A DNA stretch of 64,000 nucleotides. Origin: an uncultured Alphaproteobacteria bacterium. GTDB lineage: Bacteria; Pseudomonadota; Alphaproteobacteria; Micavibrionales; Micavibrionaceae. Both the position numbers and the translations under genes were made by a program. The notes beneath the pieces are model-generated. The model searched no databases. It was not told the DNA's origin and saw only the letters and a program-made list of their open reading frames with translations. Positions within the stretch are counted from its first letter, which is position 1. Each line of letters starts with the position of its first letter. This document shows, one piece after another, positions 46,800 through 56,190 of this stretch. The stretch is taken from NCBI GenBank assembly GCA_937923625.1, contig CALDTV010000015.1, positions 92,450-156,449 of the forward strand, written 5' to 3'.

Positions 46800-48377
46800 A
46801 TGTTCGGGAAGAAAAAAGGACAAAATCCGCCATCAAATGTCAAAAAAACGCCGCCATTACAAGGCGACCAAAGTGATGCGGATTCTGCAGCAATACCAAC
46901 GCGTGTTGACCCGAAATTAACCGAAGAACCTATAAAGCACGCCGAGCCCGTTGATGTGTCTGAAGATAAAATATTAGAGGACAAGCAACCAAGTGCGCCA
47001 GAGAAAAAAGAGCCTGAGCATTCCAAAGAGCTAAAAAGCATGGAAGAAGATTCCATCTTAGAGGATGAAGAAGCATATGTTGCAGAAGAAGAGGACTCTG
47101 TAACGTCTTTGCGCCTTCAACGGGCGCGAAACCGCATTTGGCTCGACCTGCGTGATGGGATTGATTTAAAAGCACTTGCGCGGATGAAAAGTGATGAAGC
47201 GCGAGAAGAAGTGAATTCTGCCGTGGCGGAAATTGCACGTTTTCGTAATTTAGATTTAACCCCTACAGAGCTTAACCGCATCGCCAAGGAATGTGCAGAT
47301 GACATGCTGGGCTTTGGCCCGCTGGAGGAGCTGTTAGAGATTGATGGTATTGCCGATATCATGATTAACGGCCCTGATACAATTTACATTGAATTGGGGG
47401 GCAAGATTGAGCGTGCCTCGATTAAATTCCGCGACAATCAACATCTTGTGACAATTTGTCAGCGCATTGTTGGCGCGATTGGTCGCCGCGTGGATGAAGC
47501 CAGCCCAATTTGTGATGCGCGTTTACCCGATGGGTCGCGTGTGAATGTTATTATCCCCCCTTTGGCGGTGGATGGTGCGTGTATGACCATTCGTAAATTT
47601 ACAAAAGATAAATTGACTTTGGATAAGTTGCTTGAATTTGGCGCGATGAGCCCTAGTGCCGCAAAACTCATTATGGCGATTGGTCGTTGCCGCGTGAATG
47701 TCCTTGTGTCTGGTGGAACGGGGTCGGGTAAAACCACAATGCTGAATTGTTTGACGCGTTACATCGAACAAGGCGAGCGTATTATCACTTGTGAAGATGC
47801 GTGTGAATTACAATTACAGCAGCCGCATGTTGTGCGCCTTGAAACCCGCCCCCCCAATCTGGAAGGGGTGGGGGAGGTGACCATGCGTGATTTGGTTAAA
47901 AACTGCCTGCGGATGCGCCCTGAACGTATTATTGTGGGGGAGGTGCGTGGCCCCGAAGCATTTGATTTACTTCAAGCGATGAACACGGGTCATGATGGAT
48001 CAATGGGCACTGTCCACGCCAATAACCCGCGTGAAGCATTATCACGGATGGAAAATATGATCGCGATGGGGGGGCTAAACTTGCCAATTGTTGCGGTGCG
48101 CGAACAAATTTCTGCGGCGGTAAATGTGATTATTCAGGTGCAACGCTTGCGCGATGGGTCGCGTAAGGTCACGCATATTTCCGAGATCACAGGCATGGAA
48201 GGCGACGTTGTCACCATGCAAGATTTATTCAAGTTAGAATTTGAAGGTGAAGATGCTGACGGTAAGCTTATCACGGCGTTGAAATCAACGGGCATGCGCC
48301 CCAAATTTTGGGATAATGCGCGACAGTTTGGCGTCGAGAAACTTGTGCTTGATGCTATGGAAGAGGCCTATGGCTAA
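46800..48377 (+). CDS. cpaF: Flp pilus assembly ATPase CpaF/TadA
   Basis: This secretion ATPase of the GspE/VirB11 family drives pilus extension and probably also retraction. An acidic, low-complexity N-terminus of about 100 residues precedes the conserved part ([21 protein letters not shown]). Walker [10 protein letters not shown] lies at 305-313. [49 protein letters not shown] and the His box follow. AAAGGATAG precedes the ATG. tadB follows after 49 bases. Confidence 0.96.
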   Translation: MFGKKKGQNPPSNVKKTPPLQGDQSDADSAAIPTRVDPKLTEEPIKHAEPVDVSEDKILEDKQPSAPEKKEPEHSKELKSMEEDSILEDEEAYVAEEEDSVTSLRLQRARNRIWLDLRDGIDLKALARMKSDEAREEVNSAVAEIARFRNLDLTPTELNRIAKECADDMLGFGPLEELLEIDGIADIMINGPDTIYIELGGKIERASIKFRDNQHLVTICQRIVGAIGRRVDEASPICDARLPDGSRVNVIIPPLAVDGACMTIRKFTKDKLTLDKLLEFGAMSPSAAKLIMAIGRCRVNVLVSGGTGSGKTTMLNCLTRYIEQGERIITCEDACELQLQQPHVVRLETRPPNLEGVGEVTMRDLVKNCLRMRPERIIVGEVRGPEAFDLLQAMNTGHDGSMGTVHANNPREALSRMENMIAMGGLNLPIVAVREQISAAVNVIIQVQRLRDGSRKVTHISEITGMEGDVVTMQDLFKLEFEGEDADGKLITALKSTGMRPKFWDNARQFGVEKLVLDAMEEAYG

Positions 48378-48426
48378 TATATCTCAGCTTGGCCATGCTT
48401 ACCTTAACAATGAGGGGTCTTATTAG

Positions 48427-49398
48427 ATGAATACCCTGATTATTTCATTGGCGATTTTTATGGTGTTGGGCGGTATTATTTGTGCCTTGATCTTAAACCA
48501 ACAAGCGCAACGCAAAAAACGCTTGATGAGTGTCGTGCGCGGTGAAGCAATTGCGACAAATAATAAAAAAAGTAAGATTAGCGCACAAGATCAACGCCGT
48601 TCTGATTTAGCAAAAAAATTAAAAGAATCAGAAACAAATAAACCGAAAAAAACAGGATCGACATTGCGTGAAAAAATCATGCAAGCAGGCGTCAGTATTT
48701 CAACAAAACAATTTTGGTTATTTTCGGTTCTTTCTTGTTTTGTTGTAACAGGATTAGCGAAGATTTTAGGGGCGGGGAGTTTTGTTGTTGCGATGGCCTG
48801 CATTGTAGGACTTTTGGGCTTACCGCGTTTTGTTTTGCGTGTGCTCGCCAAAAAGCGCCAAAAAGCATTTATGCAAGATTTTCCCGATGCGCTGGAATCC
48901 ATGATGCGTTTGTTAAAGGCGGGTATGCCCGTGAGTGAAGCGATTAAAATGGTCGGACGGGAATTTACAGGGCCGATGGGGGAGATCATGCAACGTGTGT
49001 ATGACCAACAAAAAATTGGTGTGCCTTTGCCCGAAGCGGTGTTAGACGCCGCAAAAAGAATGCCCTTAACGGAAATGCAAATGTTTGCCACGGCAATTGC
49101 GATCCAAACGCAAACGGGATCAAGTTTATCCGAAGTGTTAAAAAACTTAGCCGCAGTCATTCGTTCACGCTTTAAGCTTAAACGAAAAGTCCAAGCGTTA
49201 TCATCAGAGGCAAAGGCATCGGCAATGATTATTGGTGCTTTGCCTGTTGTTGTTGCGGGGGGAATGTATTTTATTAATCGTGAATATATAGAGGTGTTGT
49301 TTATTGACCCCACGGGAAAATTTTTATTGGGTTGCGCCGTTGGCTGGATGATGGTGGGTGTCTTAGTGATGCGGCAAATGATTAACTTTAAAGTATAA
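48427..49398 (+). CDS. tadB: Tad inner-membrane platform protein TadB
   Basis: TadB forms the membrane platform with TadC that couples the CpaF motor to pilin assembly. The T2SSF domain is marked by DALESMMRLLKAGMPVSEAIKMVGREF and by PLTEMQMFATAIAIQTQTGSSLSEVLKNLA. Membrane segments lie at the N-terminus (5-23), the centre (95-140) and the C-terminus. GAGGGG precedes the ATG. Length 323 is normal. Confidence 0.93.
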   Translation: MNTLIISLAIFMVLGGIICALILNQQAQRKKRLMSVVRGEAIATNNKKSKISAQDQRRSDLAKKLKESETNKPKKTGSTLREKIMQAGVSISTKQFWLFSVLSCFVVTGLAKILGAGSFVVAMACIVGLLGLPRFVLRVLAKKRQKAFMQDFPDALESMMRLLKAGMPVSEAIKMVGREFTGPMGEIMQRVYDQQKIGVPLPEAVLDAAKRMPLTEMQMFATAIAIQTQTGSSLSEVLKNLAAVIRSRFKLKRKVQALSSEAKASAMIIGALPVVVAGGMYFINREYIEVLFIDPTGKFLLGCAVGWMMVGVLVMRQMINFKV

Positions 49399-49410
49399 TA
49401 AAGGATATTG

Positions 49411-50364
49411 ATGTTCGGTATAACAAGTGAATTGGTTATTATTGTCTTTAGCGCACTTGCGGCGGCGGTGTCCTTTATTGCTTTTGCCTTACCGCTTTTG
49501 AATCGGTCGGATAAAAAAGAACATTACCGCAATACAATTGAAAAAAAGAAAAAGCATCTTTTTGAAGCGGCGAAAGAAGAAATGACCAATAAGGGTGGGA
49601 ATAATCTTTCTGCCAAAGAATCCGTGGCAACTTTTTTTAAAGTACAAGAAATGTTGGGTAAATTTGGTGAGAATGCCCGCGTTAAATTATTACAAGCTGG
49701 CTATAGAAACCCAACAGCCCCAATTAAATATTTAGCGGCACAAATTTGTTTGCCTATTTTTCTTATTGTATTTTCAATGATAATCATGTCCGCAGGTGAA
49801 AAAGAAGTCTCTAGCGGTATGCAGTTTTTTATTTTGCTGGGCGCAGTTTTTGCTGGGTTTTTCTTACCGCGAATTTTAGTTAAAAATCAGGCAGATAAAA
49901 GACAGCAAGACTTAGGTTACGCTTTCCCCGATGCGCTAGATATGATGTTAATTTGTGTTCAAGGCGGTATTGGGTTGGAGCAAACAGTTGAGCGTATTGC
50001 CAATGAGGTGTCAGAACATTCCCCCATCTTGGCAGAAGAGCTTGGTATATTAAGCGCGGAGATGGCCATGTTAAGTGATCGTCGTGCGGCGCTATCAGAT
50101 TTTGGTCGCCGCGTTGGGGGCTTTGGTAAGTCTTTTGCGACCGCACTTATTCAAGCAGAACAATACGGAACATCTGTCTCACAGGCGTTGGCAGTAATGG
50201 CGACGGAATTACGTGATATTAGGATGGCAGCTGCGGAACAAAAAGCGGCATCTTTACCGCCAAAACTAACGGTACCGATGATTTTATTTTTCTTACCAGC
50301 ATTGTTTATTATTATTTTGGGGCCAGCAGGAATCGAAGCATCAAATGCGGGTATCGGCAATTAA
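49411..50364 (+). CDS. tadC: Tad inner-membrane platform protein TadC
   Basis: TadC pairs with TadB. The ATG at 49411 (MFGITS), with AAAGGA upstream, is the likely start; the frame is also open from the TTG three bases earlier. The T2SSF domain shows YAFPDALDMMLICVQGGIGLEQTVERIANEV and FATALIQAEQYGTSVSQALAVMATELR. The C-terminal PKLTVPMILFFLPALFIIILGPAG is the typical last membrane segment. It ends the plus-strand Tad run, convergent with the TPR lipoprotein gene. Confidence 0.93.
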   Translation: MFGITSELVIIVFSALAAAVSFIAFALPLLNRSDKKEHYRNTIEKKKKHLFEAAKEEMTNKGGNNLSAKESVATFFKVQEMLGKFGENARVKLLQAGYRNPTAPIKYLAAQICLPIFLIVFSMIIMSAGEKEVSSGMQFFILLGAVFAGFFLPRILVKNQADKRQQDLGYAFPDALDMMLICVQGGIGLEQTVERIANEVSEHSPILAEELGILSAEMAMLSDRRAALSDFGRRVGGFGKSFATALIQAEQYGTSVSQALAVMATELRDIRMAAAEQKAASLPPKLTVPMILFFLPALFIIILGPAGIEASNAGIGN

Positions 50365-50388
50365 TTAAATTAAAAAAAGATACTCAAG

Positions 50389-51423
50389 TTATTCGAACTT
50401 ATCGCTTCTTAATTTAATGTTTGTTTTCATGCCTGAAGTCACGCTGGGTGTTGTTACTGTTGCATTGGGGGTAGTATCGACCTGAATAGTTTCTTCAATA
50501 AGTTGTTCTGAGTCATTCGTGATTGTAACCTCGTTGAGGGGGGCAACAGTCACAACATCATTAACGATAAAATCTTGATTTATTAATGGCTTTGGGCTGG
50601 GTGGCGCAGGGGGGCGATAATAGTCATCCACTTCTGGCTTTAGGTTTGCTTGGGGTTTTACCTCAGCTTTTGGTGTTGGTGCTGGTGCTGTTACCCGCGG
50701 TTGTAGCTCTGTTGTTTCAAGCAAGGTTGCAATGATACGGCGGTTGCGTTCCAAATCCATACGTTGGGGGGATTTCTCTAGCGCCTTTTCTAATATTTTT
50801 AACGCTTCTTCCAAATGTCCTTGGGAGGCCAAGTTTAAAGCCAGATTATTCATGATCGGCGCCGCGTCACCATCCCAATATTCTAAACCTTTTCTAAAAG
50901 AAGTCTCAGCGGCTTGATGTTTGCTTTGCGCGTCTTGCGCCGTGCCCAGGGCAAGGTAGGCGCGACCATTAAATTCATTCATTTCTAATACTTTATTTGC
51001 GTAGTTTTCAGCCGATTGAAAATTTCCAAGCGACAAATGCGTCATAGCCATTTCGGTTAACGCTTCTTCAAATACAACCTCTCCCGTAGTGAAGGGCATA
51101 AGAACTGGGATAGCTTCTTTCGTGCGGTTCGCTTCGCGCAAAGCACGGGCATATCGTGTGGCGACAATCATGTCTTCTGGGTTGCGGGCGTTGACTTGTC
51201 TTAATGTGCTCAGGATTTCTTTTTTATTGCCGCTCGCTTCGGCCTGCGCCAAGGCACGCTCCATGGCGCGATCAATTGATGGGGTGTGTTGTATCGGCTC
51301 GCCCGTTGCTGTTGTCGCAATAATATCACTTTGCGCCGAAGGATTGGTTTTTGTCGCAGATGAGGCACAAGCACCAAGGGAAAGCGTGACAAGAAGAAGA
51401 GGGAAAAATCGTAATTTATGCAT
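50389..51423 (-). CDS. tadD: TadD-like TPR lipoprotein
   Basis: This is a 344-residue lipoprotein with lipobox LSLGAC. About four tetratricopeptide repeats follow (EEALTEMAMTHLSLGNFQSAENYANKVLEM, RAYLALGTAQDAQSKHQAAETSFRKGLEY and onward), and the C-terminal tail is Pro/Thr-rich. It fits TadD, a pilotin-like factor for secretin assembly. It lies convergent with tadC and upstream of the orphan secretin-N-domain gene on the minus strand. Confidence 0.85.
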   Translation of the reverse strand: MHKLRFFPLLLVTLSLGACASSATKTNPSAQSDIIATTATGEPIQHTPSIDRAMERALAQAEASGNKKEILSTLRQVNARNPEDMIVATRYARALREANRTKEAIPVLMPFTTGEVVFEEALTEMAMTHLSLGNFQSAENYANKVLEMNEFNGRAYLALGTAQDAQSKHQAAETSFRKGLEYWDGDAAPIMNNLALNLASQGHLEEALKILEKALEKSPQRMDLERNRRIIATLLETTELQPRVTAPAPTPKAEVKPQANLKPEVDDYYRPPAPPSPKPLINQDFIVNDVVTVAPLNEVTITNDSEQLIEETIQVDTTPNATVTTPSVTSGMKTNIKLRSDKFE

Positions 51424-51505
51424 TATATATCCATTGCTGTAACAAGGTGAATTGCAAGGGGCAGCAGGGGCAGCGTGAAAAAATGATATCTTATTAATTT
51501 AACGG

Positions 51506-52117
51506 CTATCTGCGGCCTTGCGTATTTTCTTGTACTTCATGGCACATATCAGGGCAAAAATAAACACTTGTTGGCTGACAGTCACGGTCATCGGCTGCGC
51601 AGCTGCGGCGAATGCGAACATATTGCTCATCTGATGCTGTTGGGGCAACGCCGACAATGACGTGGCGTTGCATTAATACATCTCCGTTTTTGCCGATAAC
51701 GCTAAAATGGCTCGCGCCTATATTGCGGGGGACAACAACCAATGTAGTAGGTGTGTCTAATAAAACACTTATATGATTAGGATTGCCGACAATAACGCTG
51801 GCGGCTTCATCGGCCAATGTAATCATCTCAGATTTATCTGGTGTGATTTTTAAAACAGGATGCGTGTTATCGTGGAACGTATTGCTTGTTTTCGGGCTAA
51901 CAGCAGGCAGGTCAAGCGTGTTATTCGCGATTATTACCTCGGCCTCGGCTTCGTTCAATAGATTTTCTTTTATCACAGCGGGGCTATTTGCATTCGCTTG
52001 TGGGGCAACCGCCAGCGATAAAGCCATTGCGCATAAATATAAAACCGTAAATCCAAAATATTTTGTTGTCATCATTGTTACCATCAAGAAAGAGAGCCTG
52101 CGGGCGTAGAGTGACAT
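51506..52117 (-). CDS. Stand-alone pilus/secretin N-terminal-domain protein
   Basis: This is a secreted protein of up to 203 residues. The signal peptide ends near PQANA-NS. The middle (SEMITLADEAASVIVGNPNHISVLLDTPTTLVVVPRNIGASHFSVI) matches the domain found at the N-terminus of CpaC, but no secretin core follows. The end carries four cysteines in RSCAADDRDCQP and YFCPDMCHEV, probably two disulfides. The start is unclear: ATG 52117, 52084, 52075 or 52072 are all possible and none has a good ribosome site. It may be a secretin accessory. No gap or frameshift suggests it is a broken secretin. Confidence 0.75.
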   Translation of the reverse strand: MSLYARRLSFLMVTMMTTKYFGFTVLYLCAMALSLAVAPQANANSPAVIKENLLNEAEAEVIIANNTLDLPAVSPKTSNTFHDNTHPVLKITPDKSEMITLADEAASVIVGNPNHISVLLDTPTTLVVVPRNIGASHFSVIGKNGDVLMQRHVIVGVAPTASDEQYVRIRRSCAADDRDCQPTSVYFCPDMCHEVQENTQGRR

Positions 52118-52272
52118 GAATTAAATCAACGCAAGGCTATGTGAGTATTTTGTGTCTTTATATTAAAAACAACATATATAAGTATATCGTGAATAAGGTG
52201 TAAAAACACGTTATTTCTATTCATATTTATGTAAATTTTTATATTTTTATATTTTCTTAAAGCTTGGCTCCA

Positions 52273-52313
52273 TAAAGAAAATCTGCTCATGATAGCTTCA
52301 TGAACAGATTTTC
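52273..52313 (-). terminator. Hairpin with T-run, minus strand
   Basis: GAAAATCTG (52277-52285) pairs with CAGATTTTC (52305-52313), and TCATGA/TCATGA extends the stem past a one-base mismatch. On the minus strand it ends in CAGATTTTCTTT. It lies about 65 bases downstream of the 114-residue gene that ends at 52377 and would terminate it. Confidence 0.5.
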
Positions 52314-52376
52314 AATATTCTAAGTCATCGCTGTGTAATGAATGACTTCGTTTTTGTAGGGGAATACAAAATTCTT

Positions 52377-52718
52377 TTAAGCCGCCTTGCGTATGTTATT
52401 TAGATCTTTTTGATCCGTGGGGCTTGTCGTGTAACTTGTTGGGGCAACGGCTTGATCTAGTGCCTTATATGTTGCTTTTTCCTTTAAATTCTGGCGATAA
52501 GCCATATCCATTTTTAAGGCTTCCGTTAACAAAGCACGAAATAAATCGTTATCTGCCTCCATGGCATAGGCGCGGTCATATAGCTCTTTTACATCAAAGA
52601 TCGATAATTCTACGTTGGGTGTAGGCGTCTGGTCTGCTTTAACCATGGGCTGCTCCATAAATAGTGGCACAATATTACAATGTGATATCTGCCTATTGGT
52701 TGTCTGTGTTATTTTCAT
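52377..52718 (-). CDS. Small hypothetical protein
   Basis: This 113-residue protein uses ATG 52718 (MKITQ), which has GGAG six bases upstream; the ATG at 52730 lacks one. It is helical in the middle (VELSIFDVKELYDRAYAMEADNDLFRALLTEALKMDMAYR) with a Thr/Pro/Ser-rich tail. It has no signal peptide and no recognisable domain. It lies between the Tad region and the XRE regulator with long AT-rich flanks. I do not recognise it. Confidence 0.55.
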   Translation of the reverse strand: MKITQTTNRQISHCNIVPLFMEQPMVKADQTPTPNVELSIFDVKELYDRAYAMEADNDLFRALLTEALKMDMAYRQNLKEKATYKALDQAVAPTSYTTSPTDQKDLNNIRKAA

Positions 52719-52828
52719 AATAGTCTCCATGAGGTAAAAAGTAAAGAAAAATCATTAACAAAATATTAAAAAAGTGAAAATTATCCACATAAAGGAATAT
52801 TTTTTCGTAAAATAAATTAAAAAATCAC

Positions 52829-52857
52829 TTGCAATGATATTTTTATATATGTATAAG
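52829..52857 (+). promoter_or_regulatory. Putative promoter of the XRE-formyltransferase unit
   Basis: TTGCAA (52829-52834) and TATAAG (52852-52857) are 17 bases apart in a very AT-rich stretch, about 60 bases before the regulator start. Confidence 0.4.
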
Positions 52858-52916
52858 AAGGCCTGTAATTTTTTTATTAATCTTTTGTTAACTTTAAAAA
52901 AGTGGGGAAATGACAA

Positions 52917-53576
52917 ATGATTACACCAACGCAAATGCGTGCTGCGCGCGCTATGCTTGATGTACCGCAAGGCCATGTTGCCGAGCATCTGGGCATCGCT
53001 GCCAACACGCTTTCAAAAATTGAAAGCGGCCAAAGCGATGTATCTATGTCACGTATGAATGATATTCAGCGTTTTTATGAGCGCGAAGGTATAGCTTTCA
53101 CGGAGAATGATGGGGTTAAGTGGAATAAGCAGCAGATCATTATTTATGAAGGACAAGAACAGTTCAATGCCTTTATGGATGACGTTTATGAAACAGCAAA
53201 AACAGTCGGTGGTGAATTTTGTGTTTTTAATGTGAAGCCAGATAACTGGATTGTCATGATGGGTGAAGATAGATACAAAAATCACTCTGATAGGATGGCT
53301 GAGCTCGGCGATAAAATTAAAGTTAAAATCACTGCCAAAGAAGGAAATACGAATTTTATTTCGAAGGAATTTGCCGAATATAAATGGGTTCCAGAAGAAA
53401 TGTTTAATGCAAAATCTTTTTACGCCTACGGTGATAATATTGCGTTTATGGATTTTAATAGTGAAGAGTTAATGAAATCTAGAATTTTGGTTTTAAAACA
53501 TACGGATTTTGCTAGCGCATTTAAAATTCTATTTAACATAGCTTGGAAAAATGTTGCAAAGGTACCAAATATTTAA
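52917..53576 (+). CDS. XRE-family regulator with C-terminal effector-like domain
   Basis: The 219-residue protein has an XRE helix-turn-helix at residues 5-60 (MRAARAMLDVPQGHVAEHLGIAANTLSKIE). A longer C-terminal domain (about 75-215) follows, with EQFNAFMDDVYETAKTVGGEFCVFN and the ending ILVLKHTDFASAFKILFNIAW. That ending resembles the effector domain of TrmB-like regulators, where a small-molecule ligand or an aromatic cage is expected. The formyltransferase gene starts 2 bases after its stop. It probably controls this unit and may sense its product; no palindrome was identified as the operator. Confidence 0.75.
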   Translation: MITPTQMRAARAMLDVPQGHVAEHLGIAANTLSKIESGQSDVSMSRMNDIQRFYEREGIAFTENDGVKWNKQQIIIYEGQEQFNAFMDDVYETAKTVGGEFCVFNVKPDNWIVMMGEDRYKNHSDRMAELGDKIKVKITAKEGNTNFISKEFAEYKWVPEEMFNAKSFYAYGDNIAFMDFNSEELMKSRILVLKHTDFASAFKILFNIAWKNVAKVPNI

Positions 53577-53578
53577 TC

Positions 53579-54601
53579 ATGCCTGATAGTGTAGAACAAA
53601 ATAGAGTGCTTATTTATGCAGGGGAAGATGTAGTTGACCTTCTTGTGCTTAACAGGCTCGTGCCTGAAATGGTTCAACTGGGCTTAAAACCGGTTATTAT
53701 TTTTCCTGACAAGCCTAAATTAACTAGCCCTAACCTAACTAATCCTGCAGTTATGGAATATGGTTTTTATCAGCATGACGTATTACAAGAAACTATTATC
53801 CCATTTTTAGAAGCAAGACCTACTGTTTTGGATGCTGAAGGAAATTTAAAGAAGGATACTTGCTACACTGCGAGACAATTAGCAAATCATTTCGACCTTG
53901 AGGTGAGAAATGTACAAAGCGTGAATTCTAAATCGCATATTAATTCTATATCTCAAGATCCAACTATAATTGGCGCTCTTTCTGTTCGGTGCATGCAAAT
54001 TTTTAAATCAGGCGCTATTGATGCTATTAAGGATAAAGGGTTTTTTTGGAATGCACACCCAGGAGGGCTGCCAGATTATAGGGGAGTTATACCGGTGTTT
54101 AGAGCAATGCTTAATGGTGATAAGGCCCTAAGATGGACTCTTCATACCATTGATGAGGGCATTGATACAGGTCCAAAACATGCAACAACTTCTCAAAGTG
54201 TTGATCCTACTAAAAGTGTATGGTGGCATTATAATACAAACGCGGACAATGTTTCCGCAATGCTTTTACAACACATCCAAGACAATATTAATGGTAAATC
54301 AATCGAAACATATAGGCAAAATAAGGCTACAGGAAATTATTATAGCTATCCTGAGGTTGCACTCACCGATAAATTTAACGATATGGGCGGAGTGCTTGTT
54401 GAGCCTCGCAGTAAGATGGAAGCTATGCTGGCTAAGATTTTTGTTTCTCAAATTAACCCGCATCGTGAAGAATTTAAAGCGGTGTTGTCCCGTGCGATAG
54501 ATGTAAGGCTTGGTTCTAAAAATGAAGGTAAGTTTACTTTAGGAGATATTGTTGAAAGAGGCCCACGGTACGGAGCACTAGAATTAGTTGGCGCTAGATA
54601 A
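53579..54601 (+). CDS. Formyltransferase-fold enzyme of unknown substrate
   Basis: This 340-residue protein has the formyltransferase catalytic set. Asn158 and His160 lie in FFWNAHPGGLPDYRG and Asp196 in DEGIDTG, with the same 2- and 36-residue spacing as E. coli methionyl-tRNA formyltransferase (106/108/144). The usual SLLP loop is replaced by GGLPDYRG, which occurs in members acting on sugars or amino acids. No C-terminal OB/tRNA-binding domain is evident. It probably uses 10-formyl-THF. It starts 2 bases after the XRE regulator stop and ends at a strong terminator, so the two form a closed unit. The substrate is unknown. Confidence 0.8.
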   Translation: MPDSVEQNRVLIYAGEDVVDLLVLNRLVPEMVQLGLKPVIIFPDKPKLTSPNLTNPAVMEYGFYQHDVLQETIIPFLEARPTVLDAEGNLKKDTCYTARQLANHFDLEVRNVQSVNSKSHINSISQDPTIIGALSVRCMQIFKSGAIDAIKDKGFFWNAHPGGLPDYRGVIPVFRAMLNGDKALRWTLHTIDEGIDTGPKHATTSQSVDPTKSVWWHYNTNADNVSAMLLQHIQDNINGKSIETYRQNKATGNYYSYPEVALTDKFNDMGGVLVEPRSKMEAMLAKIFVSQINPHREEFKAVLSRAIDVRLGSKNEGKFTLGDIVERGPRYGALELVGAR

Positions 54602-54652
54602 CCACTAGTAGTCATAAAATAAAATTATTTAAAAAGTTTCCCCACCACAGAG

Positions 54653-54687
54653 CCCGCAGTTATTTATTTAACTGCGGGTTTCTTTTT
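54653..54687 (+). terminator. Rho-independent terminator
   Basis: CCCGCAGTTA (54653-54662) and TAACTGCGGG (54669-54678) form a perfect 10-base stem with a six-base loop, followed by TTTCTTTTT. It closes the formyltransferase transcript just before convergent glpK ends. Confidence 0.9.
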
Positions 54688-54690
54688 GGT

Positions 54691-56190
54691 TTAATTTTGT
54701 GGGGTGTGCATGAGGGCGCGATTAATTTCTTGATGCCATCTATTTTTTAGGTGGGCGCGTTTCTCTTCATCCATTGATGGGCTGTAATTTTTTGCGCGTT
54801 GCCAATTTTGTTCAATATTATCTAGATTTTCAAAAAGGCCGATATGAAGGGCGGCTAAATAAGCCGCGCCAAGAGCGGTGGTTTCGGTGATGGTGGGGAT
54901 ATCGACATCGCGCTCTAAGATATCGCTTAAAAATTGGCACATAAAATTATTGGCGACGAGGCCACCATCAATCCGCATTTTGGGCACGGGAAAGCCAGAG
55001 TCATCCTCCATCGCCTGCATTAAATCAAATGTTTGAAAGGCTTGTGCCTCAAGGGCGGCGCGGGTGATGTGTGCTTTGGTGCTTTCACGGCTCAAACCGC
55101 TAATGATGGCGCGGGCATCGGGATTCCAATAAGGCGCGCCTAAACCTGTAAAGGCAGGGACAAAATAAACGTCATTATTATCTGGAACAGATGTTGCGAG
55201 CTTTTCACTACTGGCGGTTTCTTCAAAAAATTCAAGGTTATCGCGCAACCATTGAATCGCGGCACCTGCCACAAATATTGCCCCTTCAATCGCATAAGTT
55301 GCCTCCCCCTTTAATTGATAGGCAATGGTCGTGAGCAAACGATTTTTGGATTCTTTAAATTTTTTGCCAATATTCATTAACGCAAAACATCCTGTCCCAT
55401 AAGTTGATTTGACCATCCCTTCGGCAAAACAAGCTTGCCCAACAAGTGCGGCTTGTTGGTCTCCCGCCATGGCGGCGATGGGTAAGCGCCAGTCATTTAT
55501 TTCGGCCATACCAAAATCATGGCAGTTATCATGTACGGTGGGCAATAAATTTTCTGGGATATCAAATAACGCCAAAAGTTCCTTATCCCATGCGCCTTTA
55601 ACGATGTTGTAAATCATGGTGCGTGATGCGTTGGTTGCATCGGTTTTATGTTCTTTACCGCCGGTTAAATGCCAGAGCAAAAAACTATCGATTGTGCCAA
55701 ACGCTAATGCGCCTGCTTCGGCCTTGGCGCGTGCGCCTTCAACATTATCCAAAAGCCATTTTATTTTTGTTGCGGAAAAATAGGGGTCAAGCAGCAAACC
55801 TGTTTTTGCGCGGATCATATCTTCGTGACCCGCTTCTTTTAAATGGGCGCAATATTCTGCGGTGCGTCTATCTTGCCAAACAATTGCATTATAAATCGGC
55901 TCACCTGTGGCACGATCCCAAATGACGGTTGTCTCACGTTGATTGGTAATGCCGATGGCGGCAACATTTTTTATAACCTTCGTGCCTGTGGCATCGGTGC
56001 TATTTAAAATCTCATCGCACGCCCAAAATGTATCATGCCAAATATCATTGGCGTCTTGTTCTATCCAGCCTTTTTCAGGGGTGTGCAAGGCCAGCTCTTT
56101 TTGCCGCGTGGCGCGTATTTCCCCGTCGCTAGAAAATAAAATCGCGCGGGAGCTGGTTGTGCCTTGGTCAATGGCTAGAAGCATTTTCAT
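54691..56190 (-). CDS. glpK: Glycerol kinase
   Basis: GlpK phosphorylates glycerol to sn-glycerol-3-phosphate. The FGGY-kinase motifs are MLLAIDQGTTSSRAILFS at the start, ITNQRETTVIWDRATGEP, and FVPAFTGLGAPYWNPDARAI. The second signature lies near MRIDGGLVANNFMCQFLSDI. The start ATG 56190, with GGA upstream, was chosen over ATG 56202. The gene overlaps the 3' end of glpD, so the two are co-transcribed with glpD first. Length 499 is normal. Confidence 0.95.
   Translation of the reverse strand: MKMLLAIDQGTTSSRAILFSSDGEIRATRQKELALHTPEKGWIEQDANDIWHDTFWACDEILNSTDATGTKVIKNVAAIGITNQRETTVIWDRATGEPIYNAIVWQDRRTAEYCAHLKEAGHEDMIRAKTGLLLDPYFSATKIKWLLDNVEGARAKAEAGALAFGTIDSFLLWHLTGGKEHKTDATNASRTMIYNIVKGAWDKELLALFDIPENLLPTVHDNCHDFGMAEINDWRLPIAAMAGDQQAALVGQACFAEGMVKSTYGTGCFALMNIGKKFKESKNRLLTTIAYQLKGEATYAIEGAIFVAGAAIQWLRDNLEFFEETASSEKLATSVPDNNDVYFVPAFTGLGAPYWNPDARAIISGLSRESTKAHITRAALEAQAFQTFDLMQAMEDDSGFPVPKMRIDGGLVANNFMCQFLSDILERDVDIPTITETTALGAAYLAALHIGLFENLDNIEQNWQRAKNYSPSMDEEKRAHLKNRWHQEINRALMHTPQN

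Noticed and set aside
46097..48000. Several open frames antisense to cpaE and cpaF
   Set aside because: They follow the codon pattern of the sense genes, lack starts with ribosome sites, and have no recognisable domains.
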